NCBI GenBank assembly: GCA_937997955.1
Contig: CALLDR010000060.1
Span: 1 to 26,861, forward strand
Direction of reading: 5' to 3'
DNA from: an uncultured Emergencia sp.
GTDB taxonomy: Bacteria > Bacillota > Clostridia > Peptostreptococcales > Anaerovoracaceae
Length of the DNA stretch: 26,861 nucleotides
Position 1 is the first letter of the stretch. The number at the start of each line of letters is the position of its first letter. Of this stretch, positions 6,964-14,039 are shown piece after piece. A program made the position numbers and the translations under genes. The notes beneath the pieces are model-generated. The model was not told the DNA's origin and searched no databases. It saw only the letters and a program-made list of their open reading frames with translations.

Positions 6964-8442
6964 CTACCCTTTGATGCCGGCGATCTGTTTCGCCAGCTCT
7001 TTTTTGCCCTGGATATTGCCCTGTCTCGCGATCATGATCCTCTGGGCCTGCGGCGAACCTGCGCCGTGCATGGACTCGGTTCTGTAGCCCACGGCGGACG
7101 CGCCCAGACAGATGTTTTCCAGGAAACGGAGAATGCGCATCCGGTCCTCCGTGGACACGCCCGGTCTTCCCGCAAAATACTTGCTGCAGATCTGGCCGAT
7201 GGTCTCACCGTTTCTGCCTGCTGCCGTATCCGACTTGAAGTCCTTTTCGCTCGGCATGGTAACCATGAGGCCGCCCGCGATATCCTCCGCCAGTCTGACG
7301 ATCTCATACGGAAACCTGGTTACGTTCTGCTTGCAGACATTAGCCAGCAGCAGATCGATCTGGTAGTTTCCGGCCTTCGTCCGCTGTCCCTGGCTGGAAC
7401 AGGCGATGCCGCAGCAGTAAAGGGTTTCATTGAGATGGGTCATCTCGATCAGCTTGTCTTTGACGGCAGATGCTTTTTCCGCGCCGTTGTATTCGGCGGC
7501 GACGGCCGCGGCGCCGATGACCACGTCGCCTACGCCGACCTTGCAGCCGCCGTAGCTCTGTCTGTGATATCCGGCAAACCGCTCTACCATCATGCCGGCA
7601 AAATCGTATTCGCCTGCCATAAACACGTATTCATAAGGAATAAACACGTGATCAAAGACTACCAGAGCCTCCTGCCCGCCAAAGGCTTTGTTGCCCAGAT
7701 CCACATCCGCGCCCTCTTCCAGCTTCCTGGTATCGCAGGACTGCCTGCCGTAGATCATGAACAGGCCTTCCGCGTCGCTTGGACACGCGAAGGATACCGC
7801 GTAATCCGCGTCCTCTTCTCCCATGGCTATGGTCGGCATGATGATGTGCCAGTGAGAGTTGATGGAACCGGTCTGATGGGCTTTGGCACCGCAGACCACG
7901 ATGCCGTCCTCCCTGCGTTCCGTGATATGTACGTAGAGATCCGGGTCGGCCTGGGCGTGAGGCGCTTTGCTGCGGTCCCCCTTCGGGTCCGTCATGGCGC
8001 CGTCCACCACCAGATCCTCCTCCTGGACCATTTCCAGGAACTTTACGAATCGCTGGTGATATGCTGTTCCGTATTTTTCATCGATCTCAAAGGTGGTGGA
8101 ATAGACAGCGTTGAACGCGTCCATGCCTACACAGCGCTGAAAACAGGAAGCTGTCTTCTGGCCTAAGAGCCTCTGCATCTTCACCTTTTTGATCAGGTCC
8201 TCCGTGCTCTGGTGGAGATGGGTGAACCGGTTGACCGTCTTGCCGGTAATGCACGACTTTGCTGTCATCAGATCCGCGTATTCCGGGTCCTGGGCCAGCT
8301 CATAGGTCTGAGCCACACAGTTGATGGACGGCCGAATGATGGGATGGTCTACCCAGTTGTCGACCTTTTCTCCAAACATGTATACTCTTGTATTTAATTT
8401 GCGCAGGCTTTCAATATATTCAGCCCCTGTCATCAGTGACAT
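6964..8442 (-). CDS. abfD: 4-hydroxybutyryl-CoA dehydratase / vinylacetyl-CoA isomerase
   Basis: A 492-residue [4Fe-4S]/FAD enzyme that dehydrates 4-hydroxybutyryl-CoA to crotonyl-CoA by a ketyl-radical mechanism and isomerises vinylacetyl-CoA. Every residue established for the Clostridium aminobutyricum enzyme is present, shifted by one. The cluster ligands are Cys100 and Cys104 (SCFQRC), His293 and Cys300 (HRQSYGGC). The active-site residues are Thr191, Glu258, Tyr297, Lys301 and Glu456. The length matches AbfD (490). I chose the ATG at 8440-8442 (MSLMTGAEYIES) because AAAGGAGG lies nine bases upstream; the frame stays open further upstream, but that part overlaps the previous gene and is not family sequence. 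It is the last gene of the cyclase/dehydrogenase operon and ends 97 bp before spoIIGA. Strict conservation makes catalytic activity likely; the physiological substrate could be a related 4-hydroxyacyl-CoA. Confidence 0.95.
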   Translation of the reverse strand: MSLMTGAEYIESLRKLNTRVYMFGEKVDNWVDHPIIRPSINCVAQTYELAQDPEYADLMTAKSCITGKTVNRFTHLHQSTEDLIKKVKMQRLLGQKTASCFQRCVGMDAFNAVYSTTFEIDEKYGTAYHQRFVKFLEMVQEEDLVVDGAMTDPKGDRSKAPHAQADPDLYVHITERREDGIVVCGAKAHQTGSINSHWHIIMPTIAMGEEDADYAVSFACPSDAEGLFMIYGRQSCDTRKLEEGADVDLGNKAFGGQEALVVFDHVFIPYEYVFMAGEYDFAGMMVERFAGYHRQSYGGCKVGVGDVVIGAAAVAAEYNGAEKASAVKDKLIEMTHLNETLYCCGIACSSQGQRTKAGNYQIDLLLANVCKQNVTRFPYEIVRLAEDIAGGLMVTMPSEKDFKSDTAAGRNGETIGQICSKYFAGRPGVSTEDRMRILRFLENICLGASAVGYRTESMHGAGSPQAQRIMIARQGNIQGKKELAKQIAGIKG

Positions 8443-8525
8443 AATGTTTCCTCCTTTATATATGCGCCTCTTCTGTGATTCTATGCGCTTAAATCCGCTT
8501 AGTCTTTTCCGGATCTTTTTCGCCG

Positions 8526-9470
8526 CTACAGACGATCCAGGGCCCGCGCCACTTTGATCAGTCCCTCGATGAGATCCTTCTGCGACCTGTCGATCTCCTC
8601 CTGGCTCCACTTCATGAAGCCTTCGCCGCTCTTGAAGCCCAGCTTGCCTTCGTCCATCTTCTGCTTCAGCAGCTTTGACGGCTCGGTGCTGTTCTCAATG
8701 TGAGGGAACAGGTACTGGTGGATGCTGTAGGTCAGATCTGTGCCGCCGGCGTCGATGACCTCCATCGGCGCGCGGACGCCAAGCCGCATGCCGAAGCCGT
8801 ATTTGATGGCTTTGTCCACATCCTCAGCAGTGGCGATCCCCCGTTCCACGATGGAGATGGCCTCTCTGAACAGCGCGTGCTGCATCCGGTTGGCAAGGAA
8901 GCCAGGGACGTCCTTCTGGACGATGACCGGGCATTTGCCCGCTTTCTCCATCAGCGCAAAGGTTTCCTCGACGACTTCGTCCGACACGTACTTCGTCCTG
9001 ATGACCTCCACCAGTGGGACCAGATATGCCGGATTCCAGAAGTGGGTGCCTATGATCCTCTCTTTATGAACAGATTTTTCAGCGATCTCTGTTACGCTGA
9101 TGGCAGATGTATTGGTAGCCAGAATGGTGCTTTCCCCGCAAAGGGCGTCCAGCCTGGCGAAGTAATCCTGCTTTACGGCCAGATTTTCCACGATGCACTC
9201 GAAGATAATGTCGGCAAAGGCGGCCGCTTCTTCCAGATCCTCCGTGAGGCTGACTCTGCCAAGGATCTCTGGAATCCGGCTCTCCTCCAGCGCCTGGTTC
9301 TCCGCCAGCACCCGCAGATTGGATTCCATGGTTTCTATCGGTTTTGCCCTCAGCTTGTCGTCGTAGACATAGATGATCTTCACCTCATGGCCCGCCATGG
9401 CGAAGGTCTGGGCAATACCAGTACCCATAACGCCTGCGCCCAGGATCGCGACCTTTTTCTTGTTCTCCAT
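8526..9470 (-). CDS. 3-hydroxyacyl-CoA dehydrogenase family protein
   Basis: A 314-residue NAD-dependent L-3-hydroxyacid/acyl-CoA dehydrogenase. The Rossmann loop GAGVMGTGIA is at 11-20, the catalytic histidine is expected in GTHFWNPAYLVPLVEVI (His143), and the C-terminal helical domain contains DVPGFLANRMQHALFREA. The stretch after HFWNP (AYLVPLVEVI) resembles carnitine- and gulonate-dehydrogenase relatives more than classical butyryl-pathway Hbd, so a free beta-hydroxy acid rather than a CoA ester is possible. Two ATGs compete: the one at 9477-9479 is only one base from GGAG, while the one at 9468-9470 (MENKKKVAIL) is ten bases away, so I chose the latter. It is the middle gene of the cyclase-abfD operon and could supply the beta-keto acid for the BKACE enzyme encoded at 12244-13095. 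Confidence 0.9.
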   Translation of the reverse strand: MENKKKVAILGAGVMGTGIAQTFAMAGHEVKIIYVYDDKLRAKPIETMESNLRVLAENQALEESRIPEILGRVSLTEDLEEAAAFADIIFECIVENLAVKQDYFARLDALCGESTILATNTSAISVTEIAEKSVHKERIIGTHFWNPAYLVPLVEVIRTKYVSDEVVEETFALMEKAGKCPVIVQKDVPGFLANRMQHALFREAISIVERGIATAEDVDKAIKYGFGMRLGVRAPMEVIDAGGTDLTYSIHQYLFPHIENSTEPSKLLKQKMDEGKLGFKSGEGFMKWSQEEIDRSQKDLIEGLIKVARALDRL

Positions 9471-9533
9471 TTTTGTCATTCTCCTTTAGAAAGACAGGAA
9501 ATCCCGCAAGCGGAATTTCCCGTCAGGTTGTTT

Positions 9534-10451
9534 TTAATATACGCCGTACGGATACTCTTTGTCCGGTACGCTTCTGTCGATTCTGTCAGACGGAACAAAC
9601 GCGACGGCGCGAACGATGGTGCCGTCACCCATGTACCAGCGGAGCGGGAAGGCGCAGAACAGGAATCTCTGGTTTGTTACCTTATCCAGATCTCCGCCCA
9701 GGTTTTCAATGCCCATGACGTTGTTGGCCATCAGGATATCGTGGCATGGCTCCCATTCAGGGAAGTCTTCCAGCGCGGGATGTCCGAACTGCTCTTCGTA
9801 TTCTTCAACGATACGCGGAACATACGGGCCGGGGCCATGGTCTGCCGCGTAGGTGTAGAGGATGTGGTCGATGGCCTGCATGTCGAAGCCGACGCCTCTT
9901 ACATGGTGTTCTACAAACCACTTTGCGCCTTCAATGGCAAGGCCCGGGCTGTACGCGAAGTAATCGTCGTTCTCGCCCCAGCGTCTGTGAGTGCCGGTGT
10001 TCAGCAGGACCCAGTCTCCTTCTTTGATCCCGCCTGGAACCTTCTTCGCGGCTTCCTCGATGTCCTCTACGGTGATCAGCTCCCACTTTCCCTTTGGAAC
10101 GTCCAGGCAGACAGCCTCGCCAAAGTAGTTCTGGATCGGCAGCTCATGGGTGAACGGGCTTTCCGGAATTACGTGGGCCGGGGAATCGGCGTGGGTGGAG
10201 TTGTGCATATGGAAGTCATTGAAGGTCTGCAGCAGACGGTAATGCATCGGCATATGCTGGACTCTGTCAATGTGGAAGTCTCCATTGGACGGCCAGAGCG
10301 GATTGCCTCTGCCGAACGGGTTTGAAAGGTCGATCAGTTCAAAGGAACCGTCTCTGAACATATCAAAGATGCTTCCGTCGTACGGCTTCTTCCAATCATT
10401 TGTGTGCGCGAAGCACTCTTCACGTGTGTGTCTTACAGCGATTTCAGACAT
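9534..10451 (-). CDS. Cyclase-family metal-dependent hydrolase (kynurenine formamidase/isatin hydrolase-like)
   Basis: A 305-residue PF04199 'cyclase' family protein. The metal-site signature HxxTHxDxPxH is intact as HNSTHADSPAH (residues 83-93; His83, His87 and Asp89 expected ligands). Further conserved pieces are LINTGTHRRW-like (148-158), the GVGFDMQAID loop and the C-terminal RWYMGDGTIVRAVAFVP. Characterised relatives open amide or imide bonds (N-formylkynurenine, isatin) with Mn or Zn. It is longer than the usual 210-260 residues. Start ATG with AAAGGAGAG seven bases upstream. It is the first gene of the operon, behind a sigma-54 promoter and a leader of about 225 bases. With a permease of the nucleobase type in the same regulon, a cyclic N-containing substrate is a fair guess but unproven. 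Confidence 0.85.
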   Translation of the reverse strand: MSEIAVRHTREECFAHTNDWKKPYDGSIFDMFRDGSFELIDLSNPFGRGNPLWPSNGDFHIDRVQHMPMHYRLLQTFNDFHMHNSTHADSPAHVIPESPFTHELPIQNYFGEAVCLDVPKGKWELITVEDIEEAAKKVPGGIKEGDWVLLNTGTHRRWGENDDYFAYSPGLAIEGAKWFVEHHVRGVGFDMQAIDHILYTYAADHGPGPYVPRIVEEYEEQFGHPALEDFPEWEPCHDILMANNVMGIENLGGDLDKVTNQRFLFCAFPLRWYMGDGTIVRAVAFVPSDRIDRSVPDKEYPYGVY

Positions 10452-10686
10452 GATAATCTCTCCTTTTTGTATATTTTTTAATGCTTCAAATGAACTGCAT
10501 CATCAATTGAACCGCATGATCAGCGAGCTTCCTCTGCCCTGCCGGCACAACCGGACGGAGCTGCCGACCCCATGACTGTCGACCCATGTCAGCCGCCACA
10601 GGTCCGCCGGTCACCGGCAGGGAGGAGACCTCTGCTTCATTCCGTTTTCAATTTTATTCTCTGTCTTATGCTCTATCTTATTTCTA

Positions 10687-10702
10687 AGCAGGAATCGTGC
10701 CA
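10687..10702 (-). promoter_or_regulatory. Sigma-54 promoter of the cyclase-dehydrogenase-abfD operon
   Basis: On the minus strand TGGCACG (10696-10702), four bases, then CTGCT (10687-10691). This matches TGGCAYR-N4-TTGCW with one change in the -12 element (T to C). GG-N10-GC spacing is exact. The start site would be near 10676. Confidence 0.85.
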
Positions 10703-10753
10703 ACTAAGAAACCTCGCAGTTTCAACGTTTTTTCTGACGCCGGCCCAGATCCT

Positions 10754-10791
10754 TGTTGCAGAGCAGGAATCTTTGTTGCGCAGGGGCAACA
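10754..10791. promoter_or_regulatory. Upstream activator site: TGTTGC half-site plus TGTTGC-N6-GCAACA palindrome
   Basis: A TGTTGC half-site at 10754-10759 is followed exactly 20 bp later by the full palindrome TGTTGC-GCAGGG-GCAACA (10774-10791). The palindrome centre is about 90 bp upstream of the -12 element of the sigma-54 promoter, the usual place for an enhancer-binding protein. The same palindrome occurs at 13959-13976 and 22666-22683. Confidence 0.85.
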
Positions 10792-10893
10792 TTTCCGTCA
10801 CTGTCCGGCCAAAACGGGCCGCGGAGCAGGGCAAAATCAGCCTCAGCGCCATCATGTTTTCTTCACCAAATTCACAAAAATAACAAATTGGGG

Positions 10894-10902
10894 TGCTATA
10901 AT
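10894..10902 (+). promoter_or_regulatory. Extended -10 promoter of cfa
   Basis: TGCTATAAT, an extended -10 element (TGnTATAAT), lies about 54 bp before the cfa start. No good -35 box is present, which extended -10 promoters tolerate. Confidence 0.65.
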
Positions 10903-10955
10903 TTATAGAATTAAATGGAATGATACCAAGTGTGAAATGTATCAGGAGGTAAAAA

Positions 10956-12119
10956 ATGCTAGAAGAAAATGTCATGATACAATTTTTGAAAAAATTTGAT
11001 GCGACTCCTTTCACGGTAAAACTGGAAGGCAAAGAGTATCAGATTGGGGATGGTAATCCTGCGTTCACCGTGAAATTCCATAAGATGATCCCCCTCACCG
11101 AACTGGCTACCAGCACATCTCTGGCTCTGGGAGAAGCCTATATGGACGGAAACCTGGAGGTGGAAGGCGACCTGTACGAAGCTCTGGACCTGTTCATGGG
11201 CCAGATGGGAAAGTTCTCCACAGACCAGAAGGCATTGAAAAAGCTGATTTTCACTTCCATGTCCAAGAAAAATCAGGAAAAAGAAGTACAGAGCCACTAC
11301 GATATCGGCAACGATTTCTACAAGCTGTGGCTGGATGAAACCATGAGCTATTCCTGCGGATACTTCCGCCATGAGGACGACAGCCTGTATCAGGCCCAGG
11401 TCAACAAGGTAGACTACATTCTGGAAAAGCTGTACCTGAAGGAAGGCATGAGCCTGCTGGACATCGGCTGCGGCTGGGGCTTCCTTTTGATCGAGGCGGC
11501 GAAAAAATACGGCATCCACGGCCTGGGCATCACACTGAGCCGGGAACAGCACGATGAATTCCAGCGCCGCATCGAGGCAGAGGGCCTGAGCGGACAGCTG
11601 GAGGTTAAATTGATGGACTACCGTGATCTGGAAAAGACGGACCTGCAGTTTGACCGCATCGTCAGCGTAGGCATGGTGGAACACGTCGGACGCGGCAATT
11701 ACCAGCAGTTCATCGACTGCGCCGCCCACGTACTGAAGCCGGGCGGGCTGTTCCTGCTCCACTTCATCAGCGCCCTGAAGGAGCACCCCGGCGATCCTTG
11801 GATCAAAAAATACATCTTCCCCGGCGGCGTCGTGCCTAGCCTGAGGGAAATGCTCACCTGCATGGCGGAAGCGGATTTCCATACCCTGGATATCGAGAAT
11901 CTGCGCAACCACTACAACCGCACCCTGCTCTGCTGGGAACGCAACTTCCGCGATCACATCGACGACGTCAGAAAGATGTTCGACGAAAGGTTCATCCGCA
12001 TGTGGGATATGTACCTGTCCTCCTGCGCCGCTACCTTCCACAACGGCATCATCGACATCCATCAGATCCTGATGTCCAAAGGCGTCAACAACGATCTGCC
12101 GATGGTAAGGTGGTATTAA
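10956..12119 (+). CDS. cfa: Cyclopropane-fatty-acyl-phospholipid synthase
   Basis: A 387-residue SAM-dependent enzyme that adds a methylene bridge to cis-unsaturated acyl chains of membrane phospholipids. It has the short N-terminal lipid-binding domain (about 1-105), the substrate motif SHYDIGNDFYKLWLDETMSY (113-132), SAM motif I LLDIGCGWG (167-175), GITLSREQ (191-198), VEHVG (241-245) and the YIFPGG loop. The length is typical. Start ATG with AGGAGG five to six bases upstream. It is a single-gene transcript on the opposite strand to its neighbours, with its own extended -10 promoter and a strong terminator. Its promoter region abuts the sigma-54 control region of the cyclase operon but no shared control is evident. 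Confidence 0.96.
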   Translation: MLEENVMIQFLKKFDATPFTVKLEGKEYQIGDGNPAFTVKFHKMIPLTELATSTSLALGEAYMDGNLEVEGDLYEALDLFMGQMGKFSTDQKALKKLIFTSMSKKNQEKEVQSHYDIGNDFYKLWLDETMSYSCGYFRHEDDSLYQAQVNKVDYILEKLYLKEGMSLLDIGCGWGFLLIEAAKKYGIHGLGITLSREQHDEFQRRIEAEGLSGQLEVKLMDYRDLEKTDLQFDRIVSVGMVEHVGRGNYQQFIDCAAHVLKPGGLFLLHFISALKEHPGDPWIKKYIFPGGVVPSLREMLTCMAEADFHTLDIENLRNHYNRTLLCWERNFRDHIDDVRKMFDERFIRMWDMYLSSCAATFHNGIIDIHQILMSKGVNNDLPMVRWY

Positions 12120-12172
12120 AAAGCAATAAGCAGTTTCACAGGCGGCACGCGGCCTGAAGAATGCAGCAAGCA

Positions 12173-12204
12173 GAAAGAGCAGTCCGCCCGGACTGCTCTT
12201 TCTT
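12173..12204 (+). terminator. Strong terminator after cfa, partly usable from both sides
   Basis: GAAAGAGCAGTCC (12173-12185) pairs perfectly with GGACTGCTCTTTC (12190-12202) around a four-base loop, ending in TTTCTT on the plus strand. On the minus strand the stem also ends the larC-BKACE operon, though with a poorer T run. Confidence 0.9.
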
Positions 12205-12243
12205 CGTATATTTGAGAGTAACTATATATAGTGTATCGCTTTG

Positions 12244-13095
12244 CTATCTGTTCAGGCCCAGAATGGCTCTGGCTTCCTCCGGTGTCGCGACGGTTTTTCC
12301 CATCTCTTCCGCCAGCCGCTTGACACGAGCCACGAACTGCTGGTTGGAATCAGCCTTCTGACCGGTGTTGTAGTAAACGTTGTCCTCCAGCCCCACGCGG
12401 ATGTTGCCGCCCATGGCCAGAGCCGCCAGCAGGATTTCATTGGCGCCTTTGCCGATGCCGAAAGCGCTCCACGTGCAGTTTTCCGGCAGATGATTGACCA
12501 GATATACCAGATTTTCCGTCGTGGCCTCCATGCCGCCCGGCGCGCCCAGGCACAGCTGGAAGTGGGCAGGCTCCTGCAAGATGCCTTTTTTGATGTAATA
12601 TTTTGCCGTGTTCAGCATACCCATGTCGAAGATCTCGATTTCCGGCTTTACCTTTGCCGCGATCATCTCCCTGCCGCAAAGCTCCAGAAAGCCCGGCTCG
12701 TTCATGAACACCACGGAGTTGAGCCAGTTCATGGTACCCGCATCAAAGGAGGCCATGTCCGGCTTCAGCTCCTTGAACGGCTTGATTCTCTCTTCCCAGG
12801 AAAATCCCTGTCCGCCGGAGGATGTCAGATTGATGATCACCGGACAGCCAGACTCCCTCAGAAGCCTTACGGTCTCTTCAAATTTATCAAAACGCATGCT
12901 GGCCCTGTCCTCGTCATCGCGGACGTGGATGTGAGCCACTGCCGCGCCAGCCTCGTAACAGGCGATGGCAGACTTTACGATCTCCTCCGGCTGGGTCGGA
13001 AGATTGGCGTTGTCAGCCTTTGTCGTCACTGCTCCTGTCAAAGCGGCAGATACGATCACTTTTTTCTTGTCGTTCATTCTTCTGGTTTCTAACAT
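12244..13095 (-). CDS. Beta-keto acid cleavage enzyme (BKACE/DUF849, Kce-like)
   Basis: A 283-residue TIM-barrel, Zn-dependent enzyme. Members react a beta-keto acid with acetyl-CoA to give acetoacetate and a new CoA ester, for example 3-keto-5-aminohexanoate in lysine fermentation or dehydrocarnitine. Visible hallmarks are VSAALTGAVTT near the N-terminus, the zinc-binding HIHVR (55-59), TSSGGQGFSWEER (91-103) and the GGNIRVGLEDNV strand with Glu237 (229-240). Length is normal. The first ATG is preferred because AAGGAG, nine bases upstream, lies in the end of larC; the gap between the genes is three bases, so translation is probably coupled. The specific substrate cannot be read from the sequence. 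The dehydrogenase of the neighbouring operon is a candidate source of its beta-keto acid. Confidence 0.93.
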   Translation of the reverse strand: MLETRRMNDKKKVIVSAALTGAVTTKADNANLPTQPEEIVKSAIACYEAGAAVAHIHVRDDEDRASMRFDKFEETVRLLRESGCPVIINLTSSGGQGFSWEERIKPFKELKPDMASFDAGTMNWLNSVVFMNEPGFLELCGREMIAAKVKPEIEIFDMGMLNTAKYYIKKGILQEPAHFQLCLGAPGGMEATTENLVYLVNHLPENCTWSAFGIGKGANEILLAALAMGGNIRVGLEDNVYYNTGQKADSNQQFVARVKRLAEEMGKTVATPEEARAILGLNR

Positions 13096-13098
13096 ATC

Positions 13099-13854
13099 TC
13101 AGCTCTCCTTTGCTTCTACCAATATCAATTCAAGAGGTGACAGGCCGGTTTCACGCTTCCCCGTGCCATAGCCTCTGGATAATACTTTTTCTTCGATCTC
13201 TTCCCATCCAAATCCATCGGCAACCCCTGCCAGAATCGACGCGCCTGTAGGCGTCAGGATCTCCTGGGGGATATCCGATCGGTAATGGGGTATGTCCTCA
13301 TCGTCCAGGATCTGCCGCACTGCCGGAGCCGGTACGTTCAGCTCGCCGCAGGCGCATTGAACCTTGCCGTAGCCAGTCGGAACTTCCTTTGCGATCACCT
13401 GGTCCGCGTCCAGATAGTCGCAGCAGATCGCCGTTCCCACGATGTCCACGATGGAATCCACCGCGCCCGCCTCGTGGAAGCGCACTTCCTCTACAGGCAC
13501 CTGATGTACCCTGGCTTCCGCTCTGGCCTTGATGTCAAAGATCCGGCGGCTCAGCACTTTGGCGTTGTTGCTCAGGGTGCTGCCGTTGATCATGTCGATG
13601 ATCTGTCCATAGTTTCTGCCGCCGCAGCTGTAAGGATCCCTGTCCAGGTTTTCCGGCTCCTTCAGGATCACGTCCACATCCGTGGCTCTGCAGCCCTGAA
13701 CCTTCCGCTCTCCTACGGACAGCTCAAACTCGTCCAGGTTCAGCCTCGCCAGCTTATCTCTCAGATAATCCTCCGGCACGCCCAAATCGATCAAAGCGCC
13801 CAGCATCATGTCCCCGCTGAGGCCGGACTGGCAGTTGATATATAGCTTTTTCAT
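13099..13854 (-). CDS. larC: LarC-family nickel-insertion protein, N-terminal domain only
   Basis: A 251-residue homologue of LarC, the CTP-dependent cyclometallase that puts nickel into the pincer cofactor of lactate racemase-type enzymes. Seen: MKKLYINCQSGLSGDMMLGA, the histidine-rich-site motif VRFHEAGAVDSIVDIVG, VPTGYGKVQCACGELNVPAPA and ILTPTGASILAGVADGF. Full LarC proteins are about 400 residues; here the frame ends after RGYGTGKRETGLSPLELILVEAKES, and BKACE begins three bases later, so the second (LarC2) domain is missing from this locus. The start ATG (13852-13854) has AAAGGAG eight bases upstream; the frame is open further upstream but that part covers the promoter. It is first in an operon with BKACE behind a sigma-54 promoter. 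Whether it still works in nickel-pincer synthesis is unknown. Confidence 0.85.
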   Translation of the reverse strand: MKKLYINCQSGLSGDMMLGALIDLGVPEDYLRDKLARLNLDEFELSVGERKVQGCRATDVDVILKEPENLDRDPYSCGGRNYGQIIDMINGSTLSNNAKVLSRRIFDIKARAEARVHQVPVEEVRFHEAGAVDSIVDIVGTAICCDYLDADQVIAKEVPTGYGKVQCACGELNVPAPAVRQILDDEDIPHYRSDIPQEILTPTGASILAGVADGFGWEEIEEKVLSRGYGTGKRETGLSPLELILVEAKES

Positions 13855-13881
13855 CCATGTCACTCCTTTGCAGTAATATAT

Positions 13882-13897
13882 AGCAAATACCATGCCA
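13882..13897 (-). promoter_or_regulatory. Sigma-54 promoter of the larC-BKACE operon
   Basis: TGGCATG (13891-13897), GTAT, TTGCT (13882-13886) on the minus strand: a full match to TGGCAYR-N4-TTGCW. The start site would be near 13871, about 17 bases before the larC ATG. Confidence 0.92.
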
Positions 13898-13938
13898 ACA
13901 ACAAAACGTTGAAATTCCAAAGATGTGCTTCTGCCAGA

Positions 13939-13976
13939 TGTTGCGCCGCGCAAAACTGTGTTGCACCCGGGCAACA
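13939..13976. promoter_or_regulatory. Shared activator site between larC-BKACE and the activator gene
   Basis: TGTTGC at 13939-13944 with a degenerate partner (GCAAAA), then, 20 bp on, the full palindrome TGTTGC-ACCCGG-GCAACA (13959-13976). Its centre is about 83 bp upstream of the larC -12 element and about 40 bp upstream of the activator's -10 box. It can therefore act as enhancer for one gene and as autorepressor site for the other. Confidence 0.87.
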
Positions 13977-14001
13977 AAAGCTTTTCTTTTTCTCCGTTTT
14001 T

Positions 14002-14010
14002 TGCTATACT
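14002..14010 (+). promoter_or_regulatory. Extended -10 promoter of the sigma-54 activator gene
   Basis: TGCTATACT, an extended -10 element, lies 30 bp before the chosen ATG. No good -35 hexamer is visible. The TGTTGC-N6-GCAACA palindrome ends 26 bases upstream, overlapping the -35 region. Confidence 0.65.
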
Positions 14011-14039
14011 GATGATAATTGAAAAGGAGGCATGGCGTT

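Larger units (their letters stand above)
10452..10955. other. 504-bp divergent regulatory region between the cyclase operon and cfa
   Basis: This gap holds, for the minus strand, a sigma-54 promoter (10687-10702), its upstream palindrome (10754-10791) and a long untranslated leader of about 225 bases. The leader contains a GC-rich core with the palindrome GCCGGTGACCGGC near 10610 and an imperfect direct repeat ATGCRGTTCA (about 10490-10520). For the plus strand it holds the extended -10 promoter of cfa (10894-10902). I see no protein-coding gene in it. Confidence 0.7.

Noticed and set aside
8700..10325. 541-codon open frame on the plus strand
   Set aside because: It lies antisense to the dehydrogenase and cyclase genes, has no ribosome site or family motif, and reflects codon bias of the real genes.
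10486..10587. 33-codon leader peptide before the cyclase gene (minus strand)
   Set aside because: No adequate ribosome site and no runs of regulatory codons; probably chance.
10959..12062. 367-codon open frame antisense to cfa
   Set aside because: cfa has all family motifs, promoter, ribosome site and terminator; the antisense product is not protein-like.
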